64,000 nt of DNA, from positions 62,001-126,000 of the forward strand of contig NZ_LMEA01000001.1 of NCBI RefSeq assembly GCF_001425235.1, in the 5' to 3' direction. The notes beneath the pieces are model-generated. The model worked only from the letters and a program-made list of their open reading frames with translations. It did not search any database and was not told the origin of the DNA. Both the position numbers and the translations under genes were made by a program. This document shows, piece by piece, positions 18,552 to 26,627 of this stretch. Within the stretch, counting starts at the first letter, position 1; each line of letters begins with the position of its first letter. This DNA is from Devosia sp. Root413D1 (lineage in GTDB: Bacteria > Pseudomonadota > Alphaproteobacteria > Rhizobiales > Devosiaceae).

Positions 18552-19670
18552 TCAGTCGACCGCCACCCACCGCCCCTCGCGGTGCGACTGCGCCATCGCA
18601 TGCACCGCCCGCTCGATTTCGAGCCCTTTGTCGAACCCGACGATCTGCGCCCCGGTGTCGCCGCCGATGGCCTTCAGCAGCTCGTGGCACTCGATGATCT
18701 TCAGCTCGTTGAATCCCAGTCCATGCCCCGGTGCCGGAATGAACCGGTCATAGGGCGCATGCACCGGCGCGGTGAGGATGGTGCGAAAACCCTGCTCCGC
18801 TGCAGGATCACTGGCTTGAAACAGCTGGAACTCGTTCATCCGCTCCTGGTCGTAGGCGATGGTGCCGTTCGAACCAAAGATCTGCACCGCGATCCGGCCC
18901 TTCCGCCCCCAGGCCGAACGATCGAGCGCCATCACCCCGGACGCGCCGTTCCTGAGCTCCAGCAGCACCGAAGCAATATCCCAGGTCTCGACCTTCCGCC
19001 GCCCGCCATCCCGGCTCGGTCGGTCGGCATAGGGCATGGATAGCTGCGCCATCACCCTTGTCACGCCGCCGAACAGGAACTGCATCAGGCTCAAGGGGTG
19101 GACGCCGAAATCGTCGAGCGCGCCATAGCCGGACGAGGCCTCGCTCTTCCAGTAGAACAGCGCCTCGGGGTCGGCCATGAAGTCCTCGTCCATCTCGAAG
19201 CGCACATGGCTCACCGTGCCGATGGCGCCCGCCTCGAGCAGCTTTCTGATGTGCCGGATCACCGGGTTCTGGATGTAGTTGTAGCCGAGCGCCGTGACCT
19301 TACCCGACGCCCGCGCCGCCGCGACCATCCGCTCCGCCTCGGCAAACCCTACTGCCATCGGCTTCTCGCACCAGACGTGCTTGCCGGCCTCGAGCGCCGC
19401 GATCGCCATCTCGGCATGAAAGGCGTTGGGCGTCGTCACCGACACCACCTCGACCTCCGGGTCGGCGATCAGCGCCCGCCAGTCCGAAGTGGATTTCTCG
19501 AACCCGAACTCCTCGGCCCGCCGCGCCGCCAGCTCCGGCGACACCTCCGCCAGATGCACCAGCCGCGGCTTCGGCCCATCCCCGAACACCGGCTTCACCC
19601 CATTCCAGGCCAGCGCATGGCACTTGCCCATATAGCCCGTACCAATCAGGCCGACGCCGATGCTGGTCAT
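18552..19670 (-). CDS. Gfo/Idh/MocA-family dehydrogenase linked to inositol transporter
   Basis: A 372-aa NAD(P)-dependent sugar/cyclitol dehydrogenase. The Rossmann motif GLIGTGYMGK is at residues 7-16, the catalytic lysine is in CEKPM (about 100-104), and the C-terminal substrate domain contains DDFGVHPLSL with the D..H catalytic pair. ATG 19670 has GAGGAACAG upstream. It is last in the transporter unit (ATPase, permease, binding protein, this gene), after a terminator-like hairpin. A role as scyllo-inositol or modified-inositol dehydrogenase is inferred from the locus; it is clearly distinct from the iolG gene at 25481. Confidence 0.82.
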   Translation of the reverse strand: MTSIGVGLIGTGYMGKCHALAWNGVKPVFGDGPKPRLVHLAEVSPELAARRAEEFGFEKSTSDWRALIADPEVEVVSVTTPNAFHAEMAIAALEAGKHVWCEKPMAVGFAEAERMVAAARASGKVTALGYNYIQNPVIRHIRKLLEAGAIGTVSHVRFEMDEDFMADPEALFYWKSEASSGYGALDDFGVHPLSLMQFLFGGVTRVMAQLSMPYADRPSRDGGRRKVETWDIASVLLELRNGASGVMALDRSAWGRKGRIAVQIFGSNGTIAYDQERMNEFQLFQASDPAAEQGFRTILTAPVHAPYDRFIPAPGHGLGFNELKIIECHELLKAIGGDTGAQIVGFDKGLEIERAVHAMAQSHREGRWVAVD

Positions 19671-19699
19671 CTCTGTTCCTCAAAACCGTGGGTGCTGCC

Positions 19700-19772
19700 C
19701 ACCCCTCCTGCCCTCAGTCGGGCCTTCTCCCTTGATGGGAGAAGGTGGCCGAAGGCCGGATGAGGGTGGGGC
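19700..19772. repeat. Family B C/G-tract inverted repeat, locus B2
   Basis: CCACCCCTCCTGCCCTCA, then CTTCTCCCTTGATGGGAGAAG (hairpin) and GGATGAGGGTGGGG. It lies between the dehydrogenase and binding-protein genes of the inositol transport unit, next to a terminator-like hairpin. Confidence 0.65.
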
Positions 19773-19790
19773 AACACGCTGATATCCAAG

Positions 19791-19824
19791 AAAAACGCCC
19801 GAAGCCCTTGCGGACCCCGGGCGC
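19791..19824 (-). terminator. Rho-independent-like terminator after the binding-protein gene
   Basis: On the minus strand CGCCCGG and CCGGGCG arms enclose a GC-rich loop and are followed by GTTTTTC. It lies 21 bases past the stop of the periplasmic binding-protein gene and would reduce, not necessarily stop, transcription into the downstream dehydrogenase. Confidence 0.65.
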
Positions 19825-19844
19825 CAGGCGCTCTGGAGGAGAGC

Positions 19845-20750
19845 TTACTTGTAGTCCGCGGCGTTGTCCTTGGTGACCAGCACGGTGCCGGTGTCGATCC
19901 AGGCCTCGAGCGTCTTGCCTGCCTTCAGGTCGACCAGCGCCTGGATGCCGAAGCCGCCCATGTTGGCGGGCGCCTGCGCAATGGTTGCCGCCATGTCGCC
20001 GGCAAGGATCGCCGCCGCCGCATCGGGGTTAGCATCGAACCCGACAATGGTGATGTCAGTGCGGGCTGCGGCCTTCACCGCTTCCGAAGCACCCAGCGCC
20101 ATGTTGTCGTTCGAGCCGAAGATCCCCTTGATGTTGGGGTTGCCGGCGAGAATGTTCTCGGTCACCGACAGGCCCTTGGCGCGGTCCCACTCGGCGGTCT
20201 GCTCGGCGACAACCTTGAGGCCGCAATCGGTCAGCCCCTTCTTCGAACCGTCGGCGCGCGCCTGACCGGTCGACTGCGAGATCAAGCCCTGCAGGATCGC
20301 CACTTCCGAGCCGGCCGCGAGATTGTCGCAGAGGTACTTGGCAGCGAGCGCGGCGCCCACTTCGTTGTTGGTGCCGATGAAGGTGACGCCCTCATTGGTG
20401 CCGCGGGTATCGACGAACACCACCGGGATGCCGGCGGCCTTGGCCGCATCCACCACCGGGGCGAGCGCGTTCGGATCGGTCGGCGCCAAAGCGATGCCGT
20501 CCACCTTCTGCGCGATCAGGTCTTCGATCTGGGTGATCTGCGCCTGCACATCGGACTCGGCCGGCGGCGCCACGACGATCACTTCGACGCCCAGCTCGGC
20601 GGCTTTGGCCTTGGCGCCGGCTTCCACCGCCGCCCAGAACGGATTGCCGGCGCCCGGGCCTTTCATGCCCAAGACGTACGCGGCATTGGCCGAACCGGCC
20701 ATGGCGAGCAGCGCACTCAGCGCAACGCCCGTAAGCAGCAGTTTTTTCAT
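19845..20750 (-). CDS. Sugar/inositol ABC transporter, periplasmic binding protein
   Basis: A 301-aa type-I periplasmic binding protein of the RbsB/IbpA class. The signal peptide is residues 1-23 (cleaved after ANA), and the domain begins YVLGMKGPGAGNPFWAAVEAG. The QITQIEDLIAQKVDGIALAP block and the GSNDNMALGA and IVGFDANPDA motifs are typical. It is encoded with an RbsC-type permease and an ATPase beside iolR and the iol genes, so myo-inositol is the likely ligand (compare the Caulobacter IbpA-IatPA system). ATG 20750 has GGGAGGA upstream. Confidence 0.85.
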   Translation of the reverse strand: MKKLLLTGVALSALLAMAGSANAAYVLGMKGPGAGNPFWAAVEAGAKAKAAELGVEVIVVAPPAESDVQAQITQIEDLIAQKVDGIALAPTDPNALAPVVDAAKAAGIPVVFVDTRGTNEGVTFIGTNNEVGAALAAKYLCDNLAAGSEVAILQGLISQSTGQARADGSKKGLTDCGLKVVAEQTAEWDRAKGLSVTENILAGNPNIKGIFGSNDNMALGASEAVKAAARTDITIVGFDANPDAAAAILAGDMAATIAQAPANMGGFGIQALVDLKAGKTLEAWIDTGTVLVTKDNAADYK

Positions 20751-20831
20751 GGGTTTGGTCCTCCCTGAACCATTGATGTCTCCGTTCCCTTTGGACGCCG
20801 GCCGGGAGACACGGCCGGCGCCAAGTTCCTC

Positions 20832-21845
20832 CTAGCGACGGACGGCAGCGCGCCGCCGTAGCACGTCGATATAGACGGCGATGATGATCACCAGACCGAT
20901 CAGGATCTGCTGCCAGAACGCCGAGACATTGTTGATGTTGAGCCCATTGCGCAGGATGCCCATGATCAAGACGCCCGCCAGCACCCCGAGCACCGTGCCG
21001 CGCCCGCCGAAGAACGAGGCGCCGCCGATGATCACTGCCGCAATCGCATCGAGCTCGATACCGATGCCGGCATTGGGGAAGCCGCTATCGGTACGCCCGG
21101 CGAGCAGCAGGCCCGAGAGCCCAGCCATGAAGCCCGAGATCATGTAGACCACCACCAGGGTGCGATCGACATTGATGCCCGAGACCCGCGCCGCATGCGG
21201 ATTGCCGCCGATGGCGAAGATGTGCCGGCCCATATTCGTCTTCTCGAGGAAGAACCACAGCCCAATCGCGCAAACCGCCACGAGGAGCATGCTGGCCGGA
21301 ATGCCCGCCGGCGGCGCCATGCCGAAGCCGAAATAGGCCTGCCCGATAAAGCGCACCTCCGGCTGCAGGCCCGAAATCGGCGCGCCATTGGAGATCAGGT
21401 AAGTGAGGCCGCGCGCCACGTTCAGCGTGCCTAGCGTCATGATGAACGGGTGCGGCAGCTTCAGCACGGTGAGGCCGACGCCGTTCACCCAGCCGACGAG
21501 CAGCCCGATGGCGGGCCCGATCAACAGGACGATCGGCCACGGCACCCCGGCCTTCGAGGCAACCGCCAGGCAGACCATCGAGAGACCCATGATCGAGCCG
21601 ACGCTCAGATCGATGCCGGCGGTGACGATCACCACATACATGCCGAGCGCCAGGAGCGCCAAAGAGGCATTCTGTTTCAGGATATTGGTGAGGTTCTGCG
21701 CCGAGAGGAACACCTCCGGCTTGATGACGGCGAGCACCAGCATCATCACCACGACGACGAGGATGATGCCGTAGACCTCGAGAAATTTCGACATGCCGGG
21801 GCCGCGCAGCGAGAACCCGGATTTGGTGGCGGGAGTGTCAGACAT
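20832..21845 (-). CDS. Sugar/inositol ABC transporter, permease (RbsC family)
   Basis: A 337-aa permease with 8-10 predicted helices and the family motif GIDLSVGSIMGLS (about residues 71-83). GMYVVIVTAGIDLSVG and GTVLGVLAGVLIMGILRNGLN match RbsC/FrcB-type permeases. It works with the ATPase at 22002 and the binding protein at 19845. A family A repeat separates it from the ATPase gene. Substrate inferred as inositol from context only. Confidence 0.88.
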   Translation of the reverse strand: MSDTPATKSGFSLRGPGMSKFLEVYGIILVVVVMMLVLAVIKPEVFLSAQNLTNILKQNASLALLALGMYVVIVTAGIDLSVGSIMGLSMVCLAVASKAGVPWPIVLLIGPAIGLLVGWVNGVGLTVLKLPHPFIMTLGTLNVARGLTYLISNGAPISGLQPEVRFIGQAYFGFGMAPPAGIPASMLLVAVCAIGLWFFLEKTNMGRHIFAIGGNPHAARVSGINVDRTLVVVYMISGFMAGLSGLLLAGRTDSGFPNAGIGIELDAIAAVIIGGASFFGGRGTVLGVLAGVLIMGILRNGLNINNVSAFWQQILIGLVIIIAVYIDVLRRRAAVRR

Positions 21846-21881
21846 CGGTGCCCGCTCCCACTGAACGACCAGCTGTCCGCT

Positions 21882-21967
21882 GGGTCATCCCCGCGAAAGC
21901 GGGGACCTCTGTGTTGGTGCTCGTGGCAAGATCGCAAACGGAGGTTCCCGCTTTCGCGGGAATGACA
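21882..21967. repeat. Family A dispersed double-hairpin repeat, copy A4
   Basis: Left arm GTCATCCCCGCGAAAGCGGG (from 21883), right arm TTCCCGCTTTCGCGGGAATG (to 21965), with an ACCTCTG / GGAGG extension of the stem. This is one of the best preserved copies. It sits inside the transporter operon between ATPase and permease genes. Confidence 0.85.
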
Positions 21968-22001
21968 CCGTGGGTGGGGGACGTGTGAAGCATGATCCCC
22001 C

Positions 22002-22778
22002 TCAATGCATGTTGTCATGGGCGAGGGTCGCGGTGTGACCCTTGGTGCCCATGATCCAGCCGATGACCTCGTTGCGCGAGGTCTGCGTCAGCTCCGCCTC
22101 GGCGAAATTGGTGCCCTGGTAGAGCGCCATCACCCGGTCGCAGCAGTAAAAGATATCGTCCATGCGGTGCGAGATGATGATCACCGCCACCCCGTGCTCC
22201 TTCAGCGAGCGCACCAGGTCGAGCACCTTGCCCACTTCCTTGATAGCGAGGGCCGCGGTCGGCTCGTCCATGATCACCAGCTTGGCGTCGAACGCCGTGG
22301 CGCGGGCAATGGCGACGGCCTGCCGCTGCCCGCCCGAGAGATCCTCGGTGTTCTGCTCCACCGATTTGACGTGAATGTGCAGCCGGTCGAGGTGATCGGT
22401 CGCCATCTGCCGCGACCGCTTGTGGTCGACAATGGTCAGCGGCCCGAACTTGGTGCCGGGCTCCCGGCCGAGATAGATGTTCTCGTAGATCGGCATGTTC
22501 CCGGCGAGCGCGAAGTCCTGGTAGACCATCTCGATGCCGAGCTTCTGGGCGTCCTTGGGGCTTCCGAACTTCACCGGCGCGCCGTTGAACACCAGCTCAC
22601 CCTCCGATGGCGTGAACAGGCCGCTCAGGATCTTCATCAGCGTGGATTTGCCGGCGCCATTGTCGCCGACCACGCCCAGCACCTCGCCCGGCGCCACGTG
22701 GAAGTTCACGTCACGCAGCGCCGTGATGGCGCCGAAATACTTCGAAATGCCCTTGGCTTCGAGCAGCATAGCCGCCAT
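22002..22778 (-). CDS. Sugar/inositol ABC transporter, single-domain ATP-binding protein
   Basis: A 258-aa ATPase with one nucleotide-binding domain. Walker A is GDNGAGKS (about residues 38-45), the signature is LSGGQRQAVAIARAT, Walker B is LVIMDEPTAAL, and the H-loop is ISHRMDD. Most RbsA-type partners of RbsC permeases are about 500 aa with two fused domains; this one is the half-size FrcA-like form and should act as a homodimer. ATG 22778 has GGGGAGGA about 9 bases upstream. It is the first gene of the transporter unit, starting 76 bases from an IolR-type operator. Confidence 0.9.
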   Translation of the reverse strand: MAAMLLEAKGISKYFGAITALRDVNFHVAPGEVLGVVGDNGAGKSTLMKILSGLFTPSEGELVFNGAPVKFGSPKDAQKLGIEMVYQDFALAGNMPIYENIYLGREPGTKFGPLTIVDHKRSRQMATDHLDRLHIHVKSVEQNTEDLSGGQRQAVAIARATAFDAKLVIMDEPTAALAIKEVGKVLDLVRSLKEHGVAVIIISHRMDDIFYCCDRVMALYQGTNFAEAELTQTSRNEVIGWIMGTKGHTATLAHDNMH

Positions 22779-22853
22779 GTGCTTCGGTCCTCCCCGACCT
22801 TAGCTGCAGCCCGTTCTCGTTGAATGGAACGTCTAGTGCTGCATTCCCTGTTG

Positions 22854-22871
22854 ATGGAATGTTTATTCCAT
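22854..22871. promoter_or_regulatory. IolR-type operator 1
   Basis: The palindrome ATGGAATGTTTATTCCAT contains GGAA-N6-TTCC (22856-22869), the reported recognition pattern of RpiR-type IolR in rhizobia. It lies in the divergent region between the transporter operon and iolR. A half site TGGAACGT (22825-22832) lies 25 bases to its left. A second copy is at 26522-26539. Confidence 0.75.
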
Positions 22872-23020
22872 TCTACGGTGGATCGTCAAGCACGGCGTGT
22901 TCCAAATTCGGCAGTGTTCAAAGCAGGAACGTTGGAAAACCCCGCTGGCGCCGGCAGAAGTTCATGGACTTTGGCCGTGCTTTTGTTGGACTTTGCGACG
23001 GCACCCGCTATGAGGCCGGA

Positions 23021-23866
23021 ATGGACGACGGGGATATCAAGCTGGACGATGCCGTGCCGCGGGATTTTCCCGCGCTGCGCGCGCTGATCGCTGCCCGCGC
23101 GCCCACCTTGCCACGCCGGCTGACCCAGGTGGCGAGCTTCGCTCTCGACAACCCCGACGACATCGCCTTCGGCACCGCGGCGAGCGTTGCGCAGCGCTCC
23201 GGCGTGCAGCCCTCGACCCTGGTGCGCTTCAGCCAGGCCCTTGGCTATCAAGGTTTTTCCGACCTGCAGGAAGTGTTCCGGGCCCGCCTGCGCGATCGCG
23301 TGCCGAGTTACGAGGAGCGGCTGAAGCAGCTGCGCGAGCATGGCGGCTCATCGAAGAGCGGGTTGCTGCTGCAGGGCTTCGCCGACGCGGCCGAGCGCTC
23401 GGTTGCCGACCTCCGCCTCAAGCTCGACCCCGAGACCCTCGATGCCGCGGTCGAGATCCTCGCCAAGGCCGAGACCATCTACCTCGTCGGTCTCCGCCGC
23501 TCGTTCCCGATCACCAGTTACATGGCCTATGCCATGGGCAAGCTCGGGATCCGCAACCTGCTGGTCGATGGCATTGCCGGGCTGGGGGCCGAACAGATCG
23601 GCTTCATCTCGCCCCGCGATGCGGTGCTGGCCATCAGCTTCACCCCCTATGCCAGCGAGACGGTGAACCTCGCCCATGCGGCGAAGGCGCGTCACGCCAA
23701 GGTGGTGTCGATCACCGACTCGATCTTCTCGCCGATCGCCCCGATCGCCGACACCTGGCTGGAAATTGTGGAGGCGGATTTCGAGGGGTTCCGCTCGATG
23801 GCGGCGACCATGGCGCTGGCCATGACGTTGACGGTAGCTGTGGCGAGCCGGCGCGGCGAGAAGTAG
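23021..23866 (+). CDS. iolR: RpiR-family regulator, IolR-like repressor of inositol genes
   Basis: A 281-aa regulator: an N-terminal HTH_6 domain (about residues 15-90, with QRSGVQPSTLVRFSQALGYQ as the recognition region) and a C-terminal SIS sugar-phosphate-binding domain (about 120-260, VGLRRSFPITSYMA). ATG 23021 is used; the open frame continues upstream but would run through the operator and lacks conservation. It is divergent from the inositol transporter, with a GGAA-N6-TTCC palindrome between them and another in front of iolG/iolC. This supports IolR: repression relieved by a late inositol intermediate is known from the family, inferred here. Confidence 0.85.
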   Translation: MDDGDIKLDDAVPRDFPALRALIAARAPTLPRRLTQVASFALDNPDDIAFGTAASVAQRSGVQPSTLVRFSQALGYQGFSDLQEVFRARLRDRVPSYEERLKQLREHGGSSKSGLLLQGFADAAERSVADLRLKLDPETLDAAVEILAKAETIYLVGLRRSFPITSYMAYAMGKLGIRNLLVDGIAGLGAEQIGFISPRDAVLAISFTPYASETVNLAHAAKARHAKVVSITDSIFSPIAPIADTWLEIVEADFEGFRSMAATMALAMTLTVAVASRRGEK

Positions 23867-23910
23867 GGCAGCCGTCCTCTAGGAGGGCACTACCTCTCCT
23901 CCTCACCGGC

Positions 23911-23991
23911 TGTCATCCCAGCGAAAGCTGGGACCCAACTCGCAGCCCGTGCCAGAGGATAGATGGGTCCCAGCTTTCGCTGGGACGACAT
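23911..23991. repeat. Family A dispersed double-hairpin repeat, copy A5
   Basis: Left arm GTCATCCCAGCGAAAGCTGG and right arm CCCAGCTTTCGCTGGGACGA, with an ACCCAACT / GATGGGT extension. It is located between the convergent iolR and SDR genes. Confidence 0.85.
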
Positions 23992-24053
23992 CTGGTGGCT
24001 GCGGCAGTTCCGTGCCTCACATGGCCGTCTGGCGACCGAGCCTGCGGCCGGCC

Positions 24054-24884
24054 TCAGTTCTTCTTCACCGGATACCCGGTCGCCAGCCCACCGCCGCCGG
24101 CGCCGACCACGGTCTGCTCGAACTCGACGCAGGAGCCGGTCATCGGCGCCGATTCGGCTCCACCGAGGAAGGCGATGAGCCGCGCCACGTCTTCCGGCTT
24201 GATCAGCTTACCGAACGGCCGCGACGCCTCGGCCTTCACCAGCCAATCGTCCGCCGCGTCGTGGAAGGTCTTCAGCGTCACATGCTCGCCCGGCGTATCG
24301 GCCCAGCCGAGGATGATGCCGTTGACCCGGATGCGCATCAGGTTCACCGCATTGGCGGTGTTCTTGGTCAGCGTCATCAGCGCGCCCTTGCTGGCGCTGT
24401 AGGCGGCGAGATTGGGCGAGCCGATATAGGCGTTGACCGACAGGATGTTGACGATCGTCCCCTCGATCTTTTCGCGCTGCATCACCTTGATGACGTCCTG
24501 CATCAGGAAGAACGGCGCCCGCACATTGATGGCGAACATCCGGTCGTAAAGCGCGATATCGGTATCGAGAATGGTGCCGCGATCGGTGAGGCCGGCGATA
24601 TTGGCGAGGATGTCGACCCGCCCAAACGCCTTGTCGGCGGCAGGAACGATTTTGGCCACCGCCGCCGGGTCAGCCAGATCGGCTTGAACGAAGATGGCTT
24701 TGGTGCCGGCGTCGTTCAGCGATTTGGCAACCGCCTCGCCCTTCTCAGCCTGCCGGTCGACCAGCACCACGCCGGCCGCACCGCGCTGCGCCAGGAGCCG
24801 CGCCGTCGCCTCGCCGATTCCCTGCGCGGCCCCCGTGACAACGGCAATCTTGCCGGCAAATGGGGCGGAGGCATTCTCGGTCAT
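24054..24884 (-). CDS. Short-chain dehydrogenase/reductase
   Basis: A 276-aa classical SDR. Cofactor motif TGAAQGIGEATA lies near residues 17-28, NIAG near 93, the catalytic serine is in ILSVNAY, and YSASKGA supplies Tyr and Lys. ATG 24884 (MTENASAPF) is chosen over an upstream start because the cofactor motif then sits at the usual distance. It lies between iolR and iolG, so it may oxidise an inositol derivative or an inosose, but no IolR-type site is seen before it and the substrate is unknown. Confidence 0.85.
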   Translation of the reverse strand: MTENASAPFAGKIAVVTGAAQGIGEATARLLAQRGAAGVVLVDRQAEKGEAVAKSLNDAGTKAIFVQADLADPAAVAKIVPAADKAFGRVDILANIAGLTDRGTILDTDIALYDRMFAINVRAPFFLMQDVIKVMQREKIEGTIVNILSVNAYIGSPNLAAYSASKGALMTLTKNTANAVNLMRIRVNGIILGWADTPGEHVTLKTFHDAADDWLVKAEASRPFGKLIKPEDVARLIAFLGGAESAPMTGSCVEFEQTVVGAGGGGLATGYPVKKN

Positions 24885-24971
24885 GTCGGGACTCAAATTC
24901 TGTAAGGAAAGCGCCCGGACACTAGGGATTTGGGGGGCGTAAGCCAAGCCCTATCGTGCCGGTGCCGGGCT

Positions 24972-25325
24972 CTAGAGGATCACCGCCGGCCGCGGCTCGT
25001 GCACGATCAGCTTGGCGCCGGGCAGCAGCCTGGCATGCGCGCGCCGCGCCGCGATTTCGCAAGCGCTGGCGCAGAGTCCCTTCACCACGAATTGGCGGCC
25101 ACGCGCCAGGTTGGTGTCGACATGCCGCTCCCACACATCGGTGATGCCACCATTGCCGGTGAGAACACACGGATCGGCATTGCAGGCGGGCGGCCAATAG
25201 CTGGCATCGCCGATCATTTCGCGCACCGTTACAACGTTGCCCGAACAGCCCGCAGCGAGGACGACCAGCGACAGACCCGCAGCCATTGCACGCGGCGCTC
25301 GCCAGCGCACGCGAATACCCGGCAT
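24972..25325 (-). CDS. Small putative lipoprotein with CASAC motif
   Basis: A 117-aa protein with an N-terminal hydrophobic segment ending in the lipobox LAAGC (residues about 23-27), so it is probably a lipoprotein. ATG 25325 follows GGGGAG. The C-terminal half, GLCASACEIAARR ... GAKLIVHEP, resembles the stretch around the nucleophile serine of predicted periplasmic ClpP-like proteins, but it is too short for a whole domain. It stands alone between the SDR and iolG genes on the same strand. Function unknown; it could be a remnant. Confidence 0.5.
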   Translation of the reverse strand: MPGIRVRWRAPRAMAAGLSLVVLAAGCSGNVVTVREMIGDASYWPPACNADPCVLTGNGGITDVWERHVDTNLARGRQFVVKGLCASACEIAARRAHARLLPGAKLIVHEPRPAVIL

Positions 25326-25480
25326 GATCCAATGCTCCCCGTACGCAGCCCGCAACCCCGCAGCAAGAAGTCCCCATGCGTGTGTTCGTCAGGCTGTCTG
25401 GAAAGCGCCCACACGCCACCTATCGAGTGCGAATGGGCAAATCTTTGGGCTTCCTCGAGCCGTTTGCAACCACAAACAGG

Positions 25481-26467
25481 TCAGCTGACCTTAACCGCCT
25501 GTCCCGTCACAGAACTTTTTGTGGCGGCCTCCGCCAGCTTCTGCGCCTGCAATCCGTCATGCCCGGACGGGGTCGGCGTAACCCCCTTGGTCATCGCGTC
25601 GATGAAGCTGTTCACCTCGGCGGCGTAGGCCGCGACATAGCGGTCGATGAAGAAGTTCTGGATCACGTCCTGGGTGAAGCCGGCGCCATCGGCCCGCTCA
25701 AGCGTCGTCATGTGGACGTTGCCGGCGCGCAGCATGCCCTTCGAACCATGCACTTCGACGCGCTGGTCGTAGCCATAAGTGGCGCGGCGGGAATTGGTGA
25801 TCACCGCGATCCTGCCCGAAGCGGTCTGCATCTGCACCGCCGCGGTATCGACGTCGCCGGCAACGCCGATCGCCTTGTCGACCAGGGCGCTGCCCAGCGC
25901 ATGCACCGAGACGAAATCCTCGCCGATGAGGAACCGCGCCATGTCGAAATCGTGGATCATCATGTCGCGATAGAGCCCGCCGGAGCGCTCGATGTAACTC
26001 ACCGGCGGCGGCGCCGGATCGCGCGAGATGATGGTGACGATCTCGACGTCGCCGATCTCGCCGCCCTTGATCCGCTGCTGCACGGCGGCAAAGTTCGGAT
26101 CGAACCGGCGGTTGAAGCCGATCATCAGCGGCACGCCGGCCGCTTTCACCACCGGCAGGCAGGCTTCGATCCGCTCCACCGACAGCGACACCGGTTTCTC
26201 GCAGAGGATCGCCTTGCCGGCCCGCGCCGCCTGCTCGATCAGGTCGGCATGCGTGTCGGTGGGCGTGGCAATGAGGATGGCTTCGACGTCGGATGCGAGG
26301 ATCTGGTCGATCGAGGCAACCTGTGCCCCGACGCTCGCGGCCAGCGCTGCAGCAGCATCGGGAATCGCGTCCGCCACATAGGCGACATCCGCCCGGCTGG
26401 AGTTGGCGATGGTTCCCGCGTGCACCTTGCCGATGCGCCCCGCCCCCAGAATGCCAAACCTGACCAC
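25481..26467 (-). CDS. iolG: myo-Inositol 2-dehydrogenase
   Basis: A 328-aa Gfo/Idh/MocA enzyme oxidising myo-inositol to scyllo-inosose with NAD. Rossmann motif FGILGAGRIGKVHA is at the N-terminus, the catalytic lysine is in LCEKPVS (about residues 93-99), and DMMIHDFDMARFL supplies the catalytic Asp and His, matching the K-D-H set of Bacillus IolG. GTG 26467 is preferred because AAGGAGG lies 7 bases upstream; an ATG 21 bases earlier overlaps that ribosome site. It is divergent from iolC, with an IolR-type operator between them. Called idhA in rhizobia. Confidence 0.9.
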   Translation of the reverse strand: MVRFGILGAGRIGKVHAGTIANSSRADVAYVADAIPDAAAALAASVGAQVASIDQILASDVEAILIATPTDTHADLIEQAARAGKAILCEKPVSLSVERIEACLPVVKAAGVPLMIGFNRRFDPNFAAVQQRIKGGEIGDVEIVTIISRDPAPPPVSYIERSGGLYRDMMIHDFDMARFLIGEDFVSVHALGSALVDKAIGVAGDVDTAAVQMQTASGRIAVITNSRRATYGYDQRVEVHGSKGMLRAGNVHMTTLERADGAGFTQDVIQNFFIDRYVAAYAAEVNSFIDAMTKGVTPTPSGHDGLQAQKLAEAATKSSVTGQAVKVS

Positions 26468-26521
26468 GGGATTGCCTCCTTGCTGCACGCTCCTGGAGCG
26501 CCCGGTTCAAATGGATCAAAC

Positions 26522-26539
26522 ATGGAACGTTCATTCCGA
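26522..26539. promoter_or_regulatory. IolR-type operator 2
   Basis: ATGGAACGTTCATTCCGA, with GGAA-N6-TTCC at 26524-26537, matches operator 1 at 15 of 18 positions. It lies between divergent iolG and iolC. A weaker site GGAA-N6-TTTC is at 26553-26566, 29 bases away (about three helical turns). Confidence 0.78.
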
Positions 26540-26627
26540 AAAGAGCAACTTCGGAATTGACGTTTCATTCGCGCGAGGGATACAACGGCCGCTGAAAGCT
26601 GTCCAGTCAGACCATGCGGGGGAGATC

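Noticed and set aside
22820-23020. Longer N-terminus for the IolR-like protein
   Set aside because: It would translate the operator palindrome, and the extra residues do not resemble RpiR proteins; ATG 23021 gives normal length.
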